Position numbers and translations under genes: made by a program
In this document: positions 1-8,690 of the stretch, piece by piece
How positions within the stretch are numbered: position 1 is the first letter of the stretch
Layout: each line of letters starts with the position of its first letter
Source: an uncultured Oscillospiraceae bacterium
Lineage (GTDB): Bacteria; Bacillota; Clostridia; Oscillospirales; Oscillospiraceae
DNA: 35,630 bases
Assembly (NCBI GenBank): GCA_948766235.1
Contig: CAQCFX010000013.1
Coordinates: 1 to 35,630 of the forward strand
Direction: 5' to 3'
Notes under the pieces: model-generated
The model's database searches: none
What the model was told of the DNA's origin: nothing
What the model saw: the letters and a program-made list of their open reading frames with translations, nothing else

Positions 1-714
1 CAGGTTGTTGATGACGCCAATCTTGGAGCTGACCTTGGAGCCGCCCAGGATGGCAACGAGAGGACGCTTGGGGTTGGCCAGCGCGCCGCCGATGAAGTCC
101 AGCTCCTTCTGAATCAGGAAGCCGGACACGGCGGGCAGGTAGTCGGCCACGCCGGCGGTGGAGGCGTGGGCGCGGTGGACCGCGCCGAAGGCGTCGGACA
201 CGTACACCTCAGCCATGGCCGCCATCTTCTTGGCCAGCTCGGGGTCGTTCTTGGTCTCGCCGCTCTCAAAGCGGGTATTCTGCAGCAGCAGAATCTCGCC
301 GGACTTCAGGGCGGCGGCCTTGGCGGTGGCGTCGGGACCCACCACGTCGTCGGCCAGAATCACATCCTTGCCCAGCAGCTCGGAAAGGCGCTTGGCCACC
401 GGCTCCATGCGCAGCTCGGCCAGGGACTTCTTCCACTTCTCCTCGGTGAGGGTGGCGGGGTCCTTGCCCTTCTCGGCCTGCTTCTTGACCCACTTGTCAA
501 AGCTGGCCACCGGCTTGCCCATGTGGGAGCAGGCAATCACCGCCGCGCCCTGCTCCAGCAGGTACTGGATGGTGGGCAGAGCGGCGCGGATGCGCTTGTC
601 GTCGGTGATGACGCCGCTGCCGTCCTTGGCCATGGGCACGTTGAAGTCGCAGCGCAGCAGGACCTTCTTGCCCTTGACGTCGATGTCTTTGACCGTTTTC
701 TTGTTGTAGTTCAT
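1..714 (-). CDS. pgk: Phosphoglycerate kinase, N-terminal 238 residues (gene runs off the left edge)
   Basis: Cytosolic glycolytic enzyme that transfers phosphate between 1,3-bisphosphoglycerate and ADP. Reading leftwards from the ATG at 714-712, the protein opens with the family's conserved beta-strand and substrate loop (KVLLRCDFNVP, residues 17-27), then SHMGKP (63-68), LLLQNTRFESGE in the middle, and ILGGSKVSSKI near the window edge, all diagnostic of PGK. The frame is open to base 1, so the C-terminal nucleotide-binding domain lies outside. A GAAAGGAG ribosome site sits 7-8 bases upstream of the ATG. Between SHMGKP and PVAKRL there is a lysine-rich stretch of roughly 20 residues more than in E. 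coli or Bacillus PGK. This is a mild lineage feature and the family call is not in doubt. No clear promoter was found in the 232 bases between trmL and this gene, so read-through from trmL is possible. Confidence 0.97.
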   Translation of the reverse strand, partial: MNYNKKTVKDIDVKGKKVLLRCDFNVPMAKDGSGVITDDKRIRAALPTIQYLLEQGAAVIACSHMGKPVASFDKWVKKQAEKGKDPATLTEEKWKKSLAELRMEPVAKRLSELLGKDVILADDVVGPDATAKAAALKSGEILLLQNTRFESGETKNDPELAKKMAAMAEVYVSDAFGAVHRAHASTAGVADYLPAVSGFLIQKELDFIGGALANPKRPLVAILGGSKVSSKIGVINNL

Positions 715-808
715 GGTGTTCTAACTCCTTTCATTTTGCGGCTTGAAGTGAATTAGGTTTAGCTCTAAAAATGGTAACGCTTCATGTCTTAGCCACCTGC
801 TCCCGGGC

Positions 809-963
809 GCTCCGCGCTTCTTGCTGTCACGCTGCGTAGCGGCCAGGACGCTCGGTCACTTTCCCTCCGTCTCGCTTCACAAACAGAATCGCTGCGCGAT
901 TCTTGATTTGTAAAGCTCGCTCCGGTCCAAGCTCCCTCGCTGTCCGCTACTCCGCGCTTCCTC
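809..963. repeat. GC-rich dispersed intergenic repeat, copy 1 (long form)
   Basis: Non-coding GC-rich DNA between pgk and trmL that overlaps the last codons and stop of trmL. It shares two blocks with a second locus at 21475-21530 beside the cinA stop: a block containing gctgtcacgct, agcggcca and gacgctcggtc (821-860 here), and the block ctccgcgcttcctc (950-963 here). Between them this copy carries extra sequence with a perfect 8-bp hairpin, agaatcgc / gcgattct (885-892 and 896-903). A partial copy of the end block (tccgcgcttc, 811-820) also lies at the other border, so the element is bounded by short direct repeats. Function is unknown; a REP- or MITE-like element is possible. Confidence 0.7.
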
Positions 964-1441
964 CTGCCATTTCTCCCACGCCGGACAAATCGGGAAACCC
1001 CTGCTGCCTCAAGGCCTCGTAGGTCAGCACGGCCACGGAGTTGGACAGGTTCAGGCTCCGGGCGTCCTCCCGCATGGGAATGCGGATGCAGCGCTGGGCG
1101 TGGGCCAGCCGGAACGCCTCGGGCAGGCCGGCGGTCTCCTTTCCGAAGAACAGCCAGCACCCGTCCCGGAATCGGGCCTGGGAGTAGTCCCGGGGGGCTT
1201 TGGTGGTGGCCAGCCACAGCTCGCAGACGTCATTGCGCCGAAACAGCTCGTCCAGGCTGGGATAGACGGTTAGGTCCACCATGGGCCAGTAGTCCAGACC
1301 CGCCCGGCGCACCGCCCTCTCGCTGATATCGAAGCCCAGGGGCTCCACCAAATGCAGCCGGCAGCGGGTAGCGGCACAAGTGCGGGCGATATTACCGCAA
1401 TTCTGCGGGATTTCTGGTTCAACCAACACGATATTGACCAT
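947..1441 (-). CDS. trmL: tRNA (cytidine/uridine(34)-2'-O)-methyltransferase, SPOUT family
   Basis: A 164-residue SPOUT-class methyltransferase that uses S-adenosylmethionine to 2'-O-methylate the wobble nucleotide of certain leucine tRNAs. The sequence has the family start (VNIVLVEPEIPQNCGNIART, residues 2-21), the central LFFGKETAGLPE segment (residues about 96-107), and the C-terminal knot RIPM..DARSLNLSNSVAV that binds the cofactor. Length matches stand-alone TrmL/YibK. The ATG at 1441 follows a GGGAGG site and a good promoter. The last residues (GGSAE-stop) are coded by the edge of a dispersed repeat, so the natural stop may have been replaced when the repeat arrived. It is divergent from the three-gene cassette that begins at 1842. 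Confidence 0.95.
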   Translation of the reverse strand: MVNIVLVEPEIPQNCGNIARTCAATRCRLHLVEPLGFDISERAVRRAGLDYWPMVDLTVYPSLDELFRRNDVCELWLATTKAPRDYSQARFRDGCWLFFGKETAGLPEAFRLAHAQRCIRIPMREDARSLNLSNSVAVLTYEALRQQGFPDLSGVGEMAGGSAE

Positions 1442-1464
1442 AACATCCTCCCTTAACCACGGAC

Positions 1465-1493
1465 ATTATATTCGCTTGCGCCGCAAATAGCAA
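1465..1493 (-). promoter_or_regulatory. Sigma-A type promoter of trmL
   Basis: On the minus strand, TTGCTA (1493-1488) and TATAAT (1470-1465) are separated by 17 bases, about 24 bases upstream of the trmL ATG. The perfect -10 box and ideal spacing make this convincing. Confidence 0.75.
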
Positions 1494-1751
1494 GAGAAAA
1501 TGTAGCAAATCTGTGAAAAATTTAACCTTTTTTGCTGGCACTTTGCCGAAGCCCCTCTGTTTTCCCCGCCTTGTTCCGTCTTTTTTCGCCCCCAGGCGCT
1601 GTCTTCGCCCCGCGGAATACCCCACCGCATCCGCTCATATGCTTCCCCTGAGGGAACGCCCGCCCCGCCCTGTCCCATCTGCCAATCCAAAATAGTCCCG
1701 TTTTATTGCCCTTTTGTTCGATATTTTTTCCACATTTTTCTTTACCCCCCC

Positions 1752-1779
1752 TTGAAGATTGTCATTTTTTTGGTATAAT
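1752..1779 (+). promoter_or_regulatory. Sigma-A type promoter of the ART-HD/HSP90-protease cassette
   Basis: TTGAAG (1752-1757) and TATAAT (1774-1779) with a 16-base spacer lie 63 bases before the first ATG of the cassette, in an AT-rich patch that stands out from the GC-rich surroundings. The rest of the 1494-1751 stretch holds no credible gene. Confidence 0.7.
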
Positions 1780-1841
1780 ATAAAATAATGGCCTAAAATA
1801 GTGCTCATTTGCCCCGGCTTTTGGGAACAGGAGGCAGCCCT

Positions 1842-2762
1842 ATGGATCAAGCGCACGTCCGCCGCACCCCAGACCCCGGGCGGCCCCGATGGGATTCCTC
1901 CCCGCCCCCCGGCGTCACCGCCCAGGAAATCGACTCCATCCGCCTGTATGCCGGCGACGACATTCCCGGCAGGACAGAGTATTTTTACCAGCTCCCAAAC
2001 GCCTATCAGACCCTTAACCTGCTGATGATGGAGGGGCTGGAGGGCGAACAAATCCGCGTCTGCCTGGAGGGGCAGAGCCCGGACTCCATCTATATTCGGG
2101 AATGGCGGCGCACGCTGAAGGTGTTCGTCGACATTTTTCGTGCCCAGTGCCGCTGCCGCGCCTTTGCCGCCAAGCAGGGCGCGGCGCTGCCCCAGCTGTA
2201 CCGGGCGGACCGGCGGCTGAACGCGCAGCGGATGCAAGCCCTGGGCCGCACCTTCGCCTTTACCTCCATCTCCAAGGGCAAATGCCTGCCCAGCTTTGCC
2301 GCGGGCAAGCAGGAGCCCGCCCTGCTCCACATCACGCTGGACGACGACTGCCCCTATCTGGACATGGCCGCCGTTCTGGGGAGCGGATACATATACGCCA
2401 AGGAGGCGGAGCTGCTGCTGCCGCCCTTCATCCATGCCCAGGTGACGGGCGGACAGTATTTGACCCCGCAGCAGCTGAACCTGTACAGGCTGGACCCCAA
2501 TGTGCCGGTGCTGTCCTATCAGGTGCGCTTTGGCGGCTTTTGCGGCGGGGAGGGCAAAGAGAACCCGCACACGCTGGTCCGGCGTCTGGACCAGGACCAG
2601 GCAAACGCCGCCGCGGTGCTGGAGGCCATATGCGCCCGGCGCAGCCTGGACGGCCTCTCCGACGGCGAGCTGCGCCGCTACGCCCGCTGGAAGCAGAGCT
2701 TCTCGGAACTGGTGCGGGCGTACTTCCGCCAAATCTGGGCGGATGCTTCTCAAGCTTTATGA
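1842..2762 (+). CDS. ADP-ribosyltransferase-like protein (R-S-E class), first gene of the cassette
   Basis: A 306-residue soluble protein with no signal peptide or membrane segment. The middle of the protein shows the ordered signature of arginine-type mono-ADP-ribosyltransferases: LYRADRRL with Arg121, FTSIS (Ser142-x-Ser144) and a terminal YAKEAELLLPP with Glu188-x-Glu190. In known ART toxins these three elements bind NAD and catalyse transfer; that this protein is active is an inference. Residues 1-25 are Pro/Arg-rich, and the last 100 residues are a charged helical region outside the fold. I chose the ATG at 1842 because AGGAGG lies 7 bases upstream; the in-frame TTG at 1809 has no such site. 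The stop is 15 bases before the HD/HSP90 gene, whose ribosome site directly follows it, so the two are surely co-transcribed. It could be a toxin/effector or a modifier of its partner. Fold assignment is from motifs only. Confidence 0.7.
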   Translation: MDQAHVRRTPDPGRPRWDSSPPPGVTAQEIDSIRLYAGDDIPGRTEYFYQLPNAYQTLNLLMMEGLEGEQIRVCLEGQSPDSIYIREWRRTLKVFVDIFRAQCRCRAFAAKQGAALPQLYRADRRLNAQRMQALGRTFAFTSISKGKCLPSFAAGKQEPALLHITLDDDCPYLDMAAVLGSGYIYAKEAELLLPPFIHAQVTGGQYLTPQQLNLYRLDPNVPVLSYQVRFGGFCGGEGKENPHTLVRRLDQDQANAAAVLEAICARRSLDGLSDGELRRYARWKQSFSELVRAYFRQIWADASQAL

Positions 2763-2777
2763 AAGGGGTGACGGAAT

Positions 2778-5700
2778 ATGGACGATGCTTTCTTCCCGGA
2801 ATACGGCCGTATCCCCGGCCCTCCCGCCGGCGCGTTCCCACGCCCCCCTCAAATGCCCTGGACCATTGAGCAGCAGCTGCGCTCCTATGCCATGAGTCCC
2901 CAGAGCACCGAGCGCCACCAAATTTTGTGGACCTCCTGGCAGCAGGACCGCCGGTGGCTCTCCCAGCTGCTGGATTTCACCGTTTTCTCCGCCCCCATGT
3001 ACAGCCGCCACAACGCCGCTCACTGCGAGGCGGTCATCCATAACATCGAGTGCCTGCTGGGGGAGGAGGAAATCCGGCGGCTGTCGGCCAGCGACTGCTT
3101 CGCTCTTCTGGTGGCGGTCTATTTGCATGACATTGGTATGGTGGCCACCAGCGCGAACCGGCGGGGCGCGGTGAAAAGCGACGACTTCCGCCGCTTCGTG
3201 GAAAAGCTCCAGAAGTCCCCTGACCCCAGCATGCGCTGGTCGGCGGACGTCTTCAGCAAGTGGTCCTCCCTGACGGAGGATCAGGACCCAGAGTACCAGC
3301 CCCAATACGACATCTACCGCTCCATGGTCCTGCTGCTGGCGGAGTACCAGCGCAGGCAGCACGCGGACGTGTCCGCCCACCGGCTGGAGGAGTGGATTAA
3401 GGACCCGGCCAAGCTCCAGAACGGGCTTTTAATGACCGGCATTCCCATGCGCATCTTTTTGCAGATTGCCGGCTGCGCCCGCGCCCACGGGGAGTCCGAT
3501 TTCCACACGCTGCTTAACACCCTGCCCCAGTACGACGGCGGCTTTGCCCAGGACACCTACCACCCCATGTTCATCGCCGTTCTGCTGTCCCTGGGCGATA
3601 TTCTTGACCTGGACAGCAACCGCTTCAACCCCTTTACCCAGGACGTGGCGGGAGAGGGCGACCTGTTCCCCGCCGCCTCCCAGGCCCACTACCTCAAGCA
3701 CCAGGCCATCCGCTCCCTGCGCATCTCTCCCAAGCGCATCCACATCGAGGCGGACTGCGGCAGCCCCGACGAGCTGCGCCTGCTCTACCAGGAGCTGGAC
3801 TGGCTGGGGGGCTTCCTGAAAAATTGCAGCTACCACTGGGCGTCCATCGCGCCGGACAACTTCCGGGGCTGCCTGCCGGTGGTGGAGCTGGACAAAGTCA
3901 GCCTCAACGGCGCCAGCATCCCTCCCGACCTGGTCACCACCAAATTTGAGCTGTCCCAAAAGAAGGCGTTTCATCTCCTGTCCGGGGCAAATCTCTACGA
4001 CCTCAAGTATCCCTTCCTGCGGGAGCTGCTGCAAAACGCCATCGACGCGGTCAAGCTCCAATATTTTACGGACTACAGCGCCTCGGAGTTTGGAAAGATG
4101 GAGACGCTGGGCCTGTGTCAGGCCAACCAGGCTATGCCCTTCAAAAAGTACCCCATCCACGTGGACATGGCGGTCAAAAAGCGCCATCTGAATTCCGACG
4201 GCCAGCTCAGCGACATTGTAAAGGCCGACTTTGATATGCCCCTCAGCCAGCTTCTGCGGGAGTATGAGTTCGGCGTGGAAATCAAGGTGCAGGACTGCGG
4301 CATCGGCATCAGCGCGGAGGATATTCAGCATATCTCCCAGGTGGGCTCCAGCCACGAGCACCGGCTGGAACGCATTTCCCATATGCCCGAGTGGCTGCGG
4401 CCGACAGGCCATTTCGGCATTGGTCTGCAATCCCTTTTTTTGGTGGATGACCGCTTCACCTGCGTCACCCGCACCCGCACGGCGGAATGCTACGAGATGA
4501 CCTTCCACTCCGGCGACCGGTCGGAGGGCTATATCAATATCATCCCCCGGCCCGTCCACAGCGCCGGCCAGGGCGACATCCCCTACGGCACCTGCTTCTC
4601 CGTCTTCGTGCCGGAACGCCACAAGGTGTCCCACAACGACGATATGACCGGCTGGCTGGGCATGGACCCCTATCAGGAGGACTATGCCAAGTACCGAAAG
4701 CTGCGCCGCTCCATTGAGCTGATGGTGCAGCTGGAGGAGAGCTTCACCTCTTTAATCGGCGAGCGGCTGTTCCCCATCATCACCCGGGAGCAGACCCTGG
4801 ACCCATCCCTGGACAGCTTTGTGGCCCTCCGGGAAAAGCTGCGCACCCGCGCAAAGCACAGCGGGGCCGAATCCACCTGGCAGCCCATCTCCCCCAACAT
4901 CCGGCGCCTGGACCGGGACGAGGAAAAGGAAGTCCGCTGCTGGCTGTTTGAAACCTCGGAGAAGGTCCCCCCGGCCTATCAGTTCGGGCAGCTGCCCGAC
5001 GGCAGCGCCTACTCCTTTCACGTCAAGCGCGGCAGCCTCTGCGGCTGGAGCCAGCACGCCGGGTGCTTCTTCCGCTGCAATGCCCGCCGGATTCTCCAGC
5101 CCGACGGCGCCGGCGAAAGCGACGCCCAGCGCCGGCAGGGCGTCCGGCTGTTCATCAAGGGGCTGTTTGTCGCCGAGATCGCCTGCGTGGAAAACGACCT
5201 GTTTGACTGCATCGACATTCAGAACGACCAGCTTCAGGACCACCTGCAAATGAGCCGGGACGGCCTCACCGCCCAGGGCTTGCAGAAGCTCACCGACGAA
5301 ATCGTCCCCCAGATTCAGCGCACCTTTGACCTGATTCTCCGGCGCATCAACGAGGCCAACCTGGCCCTTATGACGGAAAACCGCGCCGTCTGTCTCGCGG
5401 CGTTTCCCAAGGTCTGCGAGCAGGTGCTCAGCCACTACTCCAGGGACGGCGAGCGCTTCTTTGATACGACAATTTTCAACAAAAAATTTAAAAAGCATCT
5501 GGAGAGCTTCCCGGAAACCGCCTTTTCCTACTTCAGCCTTCTGCCTCTCTCGGAGCAGGACAAACACGACCGCGTGCTGGAGCACCCCGCCTGGTCCAAA
5601 TTCTGGCGGGACGTGTTCTTCGCCCTGGTCCGGGATTCCCGGGAAAGCCGCGCCCAGTACTGGCTGAACGGCAGGCCCAACACCAGGGCCGGCATTGTCG

Positions 5701-7802
5701 GCCGGTTGCGTGACGCCTTTGAGGGCGAGGTCGAACCCAGGCTGAAAAAGAACCTGACCGACAGACTGCTCCATTCCCTGGACGGAAAGCTGCAAAAGGC
5801 CCGCGACAAGGCCCCGGCCCAAAAGAGCGCCCCACTGGTCAAGACCAGCCTGGACCGGTTCCGCAGCAGGCTGACGGACGTTCACCAGGTCACGTTCCTG
5901 TGCGCCCTGTGCTTCTTCTACGCCAACTCCTGCCGCTCCTCCGCAAAAGATTCCTGCGCCAAGGAGCAGGTTCCATGCAGCTGGGAGCACCTCAACCAGG
6001 GAATTTCCAGCCTTGTGCACCACATGGACCGCACCAACAACACCCTTGGCGCGGAGTTTTCCAAGCTGTGGGACGAGACCCTGCTGCTGCCCTGCATCGT
6101 GGAGACCCAGCCGGACGCCATCCGCCGCAGCGTCACCATTTCCGACGTCATGCTGCGCGGACAGCGCTACGCCGTCTTTTCCTCCCGGTCCTCACACCAG
6201 GGCCATTGGAAGCATATGCTGGTTCGTCTTTCCCCCTTCCCCGAAGCAGAGGAGCTCCTTCAAGCCCCGGGCGCCACGGTGGCCGAGCTGCTCAGCTGGC
6301 GCCCCGCCAAGGCCAGCCAGTGCCGGCAGCGGGAGCGGCTGCTGGAGCAGTGGCACGAGCAGACCATCGCACGAATCTACAACAGCCATTTCAGGCCCAC
6401 CGGCGACAAGCCCGCCTCCCCTGATTCCAGCCTCTGGGAGAGTCCCACCGCGCGCTGGATGCTGAAAAAGCTGCCCAGCCTTTCCGCGGGCTCGGACGAA
6501 AGCGGCAACAACCGCATCAACGTTCTGGCCTTCCAGGCGCCCAACCAGCTGTTTATGAACACCCGCATGATTAACCTGCTCACCGAGCGGATGAAGAACA
6601 CCTACGAGACCCACAACGCCCAGCGGATGCGCACCACCACCTGGGACGGACTGGCCGCGCTGAACTGCAAGGACGACATCACCACCAACATCCTGCGGGT
6701 GGACCGGGGCAAGGCCTCCGCCGCCAACCGCGGCCACTCCATGCTCATGGCTTTCCCCAGCCAGCTGCCCCAGAATATCTGCCTGCCCAACGGGAAAACC
6801 TTAAAAAAGCTTGAGATTCACACCACATACGACCTGTTGAAGCTGTTCAGGAACATTTACACCCAGGAGAGCGGCAAAAAGGAGAATCTGTACGGCTTTA
6901 CCTTCGCCCAGGAGGTGTTCGACTTCGCCAGCGAAATCTCCAAGCTGCTGAAGCTGGATTTGGACAATTTCCGCCGGCTTCCCGCCTCCGCTCCCGCAAA
7001 AGCCGGTGGAAACGACCGCTCCGCCGCCGGACAGGCCGAATTGCCTCCCCCGGCGGAAGAAAGCTCTCCGGCCAAGCCGCCCTCGCCGGCGGATCCCAAC
7101 CCGTCGGAGGGCGGGCAAAGCCTGCTGGACATTCTTCAGCATGAATTCCGGACGCAGCAGCGGAAAAAGCTGGATCTGGACCCGTTTGTGTCCGACGAGG
7201 AGCAGGAGTATATTCGCTCCGAGGTGCACCTTAACGAGGAATTCTTCCTGGCGGAAAACAAGAATCAGCTGCGGGAAAACCTGGAAAATTCCTATCATAA
7301 CAAGCTTCTCGACCTGTTTAGGGAATACCTGGGAGCGGACGAGGTACAGACCGCCTGGAGCAAGGTGGACCTGCCCGACGATTCCGAGCAGTATATGAAT
7401 TCTCTGCTGGTGTTCCTCTATGGGTTTGACCTGGACGACCCCGGTATTCGCTCCAAGCTGAGCAGCTTCAGCCTCTATCAAGACGTAAGCGAGCTTTTGG
7501 ACGAGCTGCAAAAGGTGTATCTGGCGGTTCTCTATCTCTTTGAATACTCCGCGCAGCAGTATCAGGAGGAGTTTTTGGAAAACATCTGCCGCTGGTGGGC
7601 GGACGAGGTTTGGGCCAAGGATTCGGGCCAGCCCGCCTTTGTCGCCTACAACAAGGACCATCTGATTGCTCCGCTGGAGCGGCAGGAGCTTTTGGCGCTG
7701 TATCAGGAGCAGCTTCGGATGCTGGTGCGCGCGCAGATTGCGCCGCTGAAATCTCCCATTGACAGCGTTCTTATTGGCCTTGACGCATTCCGGCCCGCAT
7801 AG
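2778..7802 (+). CDS. Giant HD-domain / HSP90-like ATPase protein (1674 aa)
   Basis: A cytosolic multidomain protein and the core of the cassette. Residues about 70-290 form an HD metal-dependent phosphohydrolase-like domain: H78 and H82 in SRHNAAH, the H117-D118 doublet in LHDIGM, and D274 in LGDILDLD. Residues about 395-620 form a GHKL/HSP90-type ATPase: the N-box ELLQNAIDA (E416, N420), the ATP-lid DCGIGIS (D506) and GHFGIGLQS (544-552), arranged as in HSP90 itself. Residues 620-1390 match nothing I recognise. A Pro/Ser/Ala-rich linker at about 1404-1448 leads to an acidic helical C-terminus. HD-fused HSP90-like ATPases are known as uncharacterised bacterial proteins; HSP90-like ATPases also occur in prokaryotic conflict systems. 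The ATG at 2778 has AAAGGGG 8-10 bases upstream. All ATPase boxes are intact, so ATP binding is likely; the HD substrate is unknown. Confidence 0.85.
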   Translation: MDDAFFPEYGRIPGPPAGAFPRPPQMPWTIEQQLRSYAMSPQSTERHQILWTSWQQDRRWLSQLLDFTVFSAPMYSRHNAAHCEAVIHNIECLLGEEEIRRLSASDCFALLVAVYLHDIGMVATSANRRGAVKSDDFRRFVEKLQKSPDPSMRWSADVFSKWSSLTEDQDPEYQPQYDIYRSMVLLLAEYQRRQHADVSAHRLEEWIKDPAKLQNGLLMTGIPMRIFLQIAGCARAHGESDFHTLLNTLPQYDGGFAQDTYHPMFIAVLLSLGDILDLDSNRFNPFTQDVAGEGDLFPAASQAHYLKHQAIRSLRISPKRIHIEADCGSPDELRLLYQELDWLGGFLKNCSYHWASIAPDNFRGCLPVVELDKVSLNGASIPPDLVTTKFELSQKKAFHLLSGANLYDLKYPFLRELLQNAIDAVKLQYFTDYSASEFGKMETLGLCQANQAMPFKKYPIHVDMAVKKRHLNSDGQLSDIVKADFDMPLSQLLREYEFGVEIKVQDCGIGISAEDIQHISQVGSSHEHRLERISHMPEWLRPTGHFGIGLQSLFLVDDRFTCVTRTRTAECYEMTFHSGDRSEGYINIIPRPVHSAGQGDIPYGTCFSVFVPERHKVSHNDDMTGWLGMDPYQEDYAKYRKLRRSIELMVQLEESFTSLIGERLFPIITREQTLDPSLDSFVALREKLRTRAKHSGAESTWQPISPNIRRLDRDEEKEVRCWLFETSEKVPPAYQFGQLPDGSAYSFHVKRGSLCGWSQHAGCFFRCNARRILQPDGAGESDAQRRQGVRLFIKGLFVAEIACVENDLFDCIDIQNDQLQDHLQMSRDGLTAQGLQKLTDEIVPQIQRTFDLILRRINEANLALMTENRAVCLAAFPKVCEQVLSHYSRDGERFFDTTIFNKKFKKHLESFPETAFSYFSLLPLSEQDKHDRVLEHPAWSKFWRDVFFALVRDSRESRAQYWLNGRPNTRAGIVGRLRDAFEGEVEPRLKKNLTDRLLHSLDGKLQKARDKAPAQKSAPLVKTSLDRFRSRLTDVHQVTFLCALCFFYANSCRSSAKDSCAKEQVPCSWEHLNQGISSLVHHMDRTNNTLGAEFSKLWDETLLLPCIVETQPDAIRRSVTISDVMLRGQRYAVFSSRSSHQGHWKHMLVRLSPFPEAEELLQAPGATVAELLSWRPAKASQCRQRERLLEQWHEQTIARIYNSHFRPTGDKPASPDSSLWESPTARWMLKKLPSLSAGSDESGNNRINVLAFQAPNQLFMNTRMINLLTERMKNTYETHNAQRMRTTTWDGLAALNCKDDITTNILRVDRGKASAANRGHSMLMAFPSQLPQNICLPNGKTLKKLEIHTTYDLLKLFRNIYTQESGKKENLYGFTFAQEVFDFASEISKLLKLDLDNFRRLPASAPAKAGGNDRSAAGQAELPPPAEESSPAKPPSPADPNPSEGGQSLLDILQHEFRTQQRKKLDLDPFVSDEEQEYIRSEVHLNEEFFLAENKNQLRENLENSYHNKLLDLFREYLGADEVQTAWSKVDLPDDSEQYMNSLLVFLYGFDLDDPGIRSKLSSFSLYQDVSELLDELQKVYLAVLYLFEYSAQQYQEEFLENICRWWADEVWAKDSGQPAFVAYNKDHLIAPLERQELLALYQEQLRMLVRAQIAPLKSPIDSVLIGLDAFRPA

Positions 7803-7843
7803 CAATTCTCAGGAATTGTTTTCGATAAATTTGGAGGGTACTC

Positions 7844-8680
7844 ATGTCTGCAACTTATTCTAACGCTCCCATCTTCCCCGAACTCAGGAGCACAAAGCCC
7901 CAGTGGCTCATCAAGTCCAATCGGGAGCTGAACGACGGCTTTCTCAGCTATCTCTGGGTCGTTCAGGCTATATTCGACCGCGCTCAGCAGATTCTGGACG
8001 AGTTCTTTGCCCAAACGCGCCCACCCGCGCCCGACGGGTCCCCCGCCCGCCCCTGCTTCCCCATCCCGGTCCGGGAAATCGCCAAGCACTGTAACTTCCT
8101 GCTCTATGAAATGGAGCTGGCGGACCTGGATTCCATGGAGCAGGACAAGGACGGCGGCGGGCGCACCACCATCGCCCAGATGCAGATGCGGGAGCGCAGG
8201 CGGCGCGTGGACGACAGCGGACAGCTGGAGGCGGAAATTGCGGGCAGCATCGTTATCGACAAAAACCTGGGTGAAAACGCCAAGCGCTTTGCCATCGCCC
8301 ACGAGCTGGGGCACTACGTTTTGCGCACCCTCAATCCCATCGGCCCTCTCTTTATCGAGGATTCCTGCCCCGGCCCCTTCGCCTATGTGCCGGAAAAGGA
8401 GTTTCTGGCCAATGAGTTCGCGTACGCTCTGCTGCTCCCCTATTCCCTGGTGAAAGAGCGTAAAAAGCGTTATGAGCAGGAGAACCGGTACAATCCCCTG
8501 AGCTATATGGACTGGATTCAGGTACTGGAAGTGGAGGCACAGCTGCCCCAGCACTATATCATTCTGGCCTATGAGGAGATTAAAAAGTGCCATCTGGCTG
8601 AGTCACAGTCTCAGCAGTCCCCCCCACCCGAGGCCGCCGCGCCACAGGAGGACGGCGTGGACAGCCCTCCCCAGAGCTGA
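7844..8680 (+). CDS. ImmA/IrrE-family zinc metallopeptidase, last gene of the cassette
   Basis: A 278-residue soluble protein with the zinc-protease signature IAHELGHYVL (H153, E154, H157), followed 29 residues after H157 by EFLANEFAYALLLP. There Glu186 of the E-x-x-A-N-x-F-A pattern would be the third zinc ligand, as in ImmA, IrrE and toxin-antitoxin-linked proteases. Known relatives cleave a repressor or sensor to switch on stress or mobile-element genes; the target here is unknown. There is no helix-turn-helix, unlike many ImmA/IrrE regulators. Residues about 60-72 are Pro-rich, and the tail after residue 253 is Gln/Pro/Ala-rich and probably disordered. The ATG at 7844 follows GGAGGG; the gap to the HD/HSP90 gene is 41 bases with no terminator, and a strong terminator follows. 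It closes the operon, so activation or processing of the two upstream proteins is a reasonable guess. Confidence 0.85.
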   Translation: MSATYSNAPIFPELRSTKPQWLIKSNRELNDGFLSYLWVVQAIFDRAQQILDEFFAQTRPPAPDGSPARPCFPIPVREIAKHCNFLLYEMELADLDSMEQDKDGGGRTTIAQMQMRERRRRVDDSGQLEAEIAGSIVIDKNLGENAKRFAIAHELGHYVLRTLNPIGPLFIEDSCPGPFAYVPEKEFLANEFAYALLLPYSLVKERKKRYEQENRYNPLSYMDWIQVLEVEAQLPQHYIILAYEEIKKCHLAESQSQQSPPPEAAAPQEDGVDSPPQS

Positions 8681-8690
8681 CCACGCAAAC

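Noticed and set aside
789..1217. 142-codon minus-strand frame at the trmL end
   Set aside because: Overlaps trmL in another frame and then translates the dispersed repeat; Arg/Ser-rich without domain.
4752..6023. 423-codon and similar minus-strand frames inside the HD/HSP90 gene
   Set aside because: Shadow frames of a clearly coding gene with compositional bias; no ribosome site or domain.
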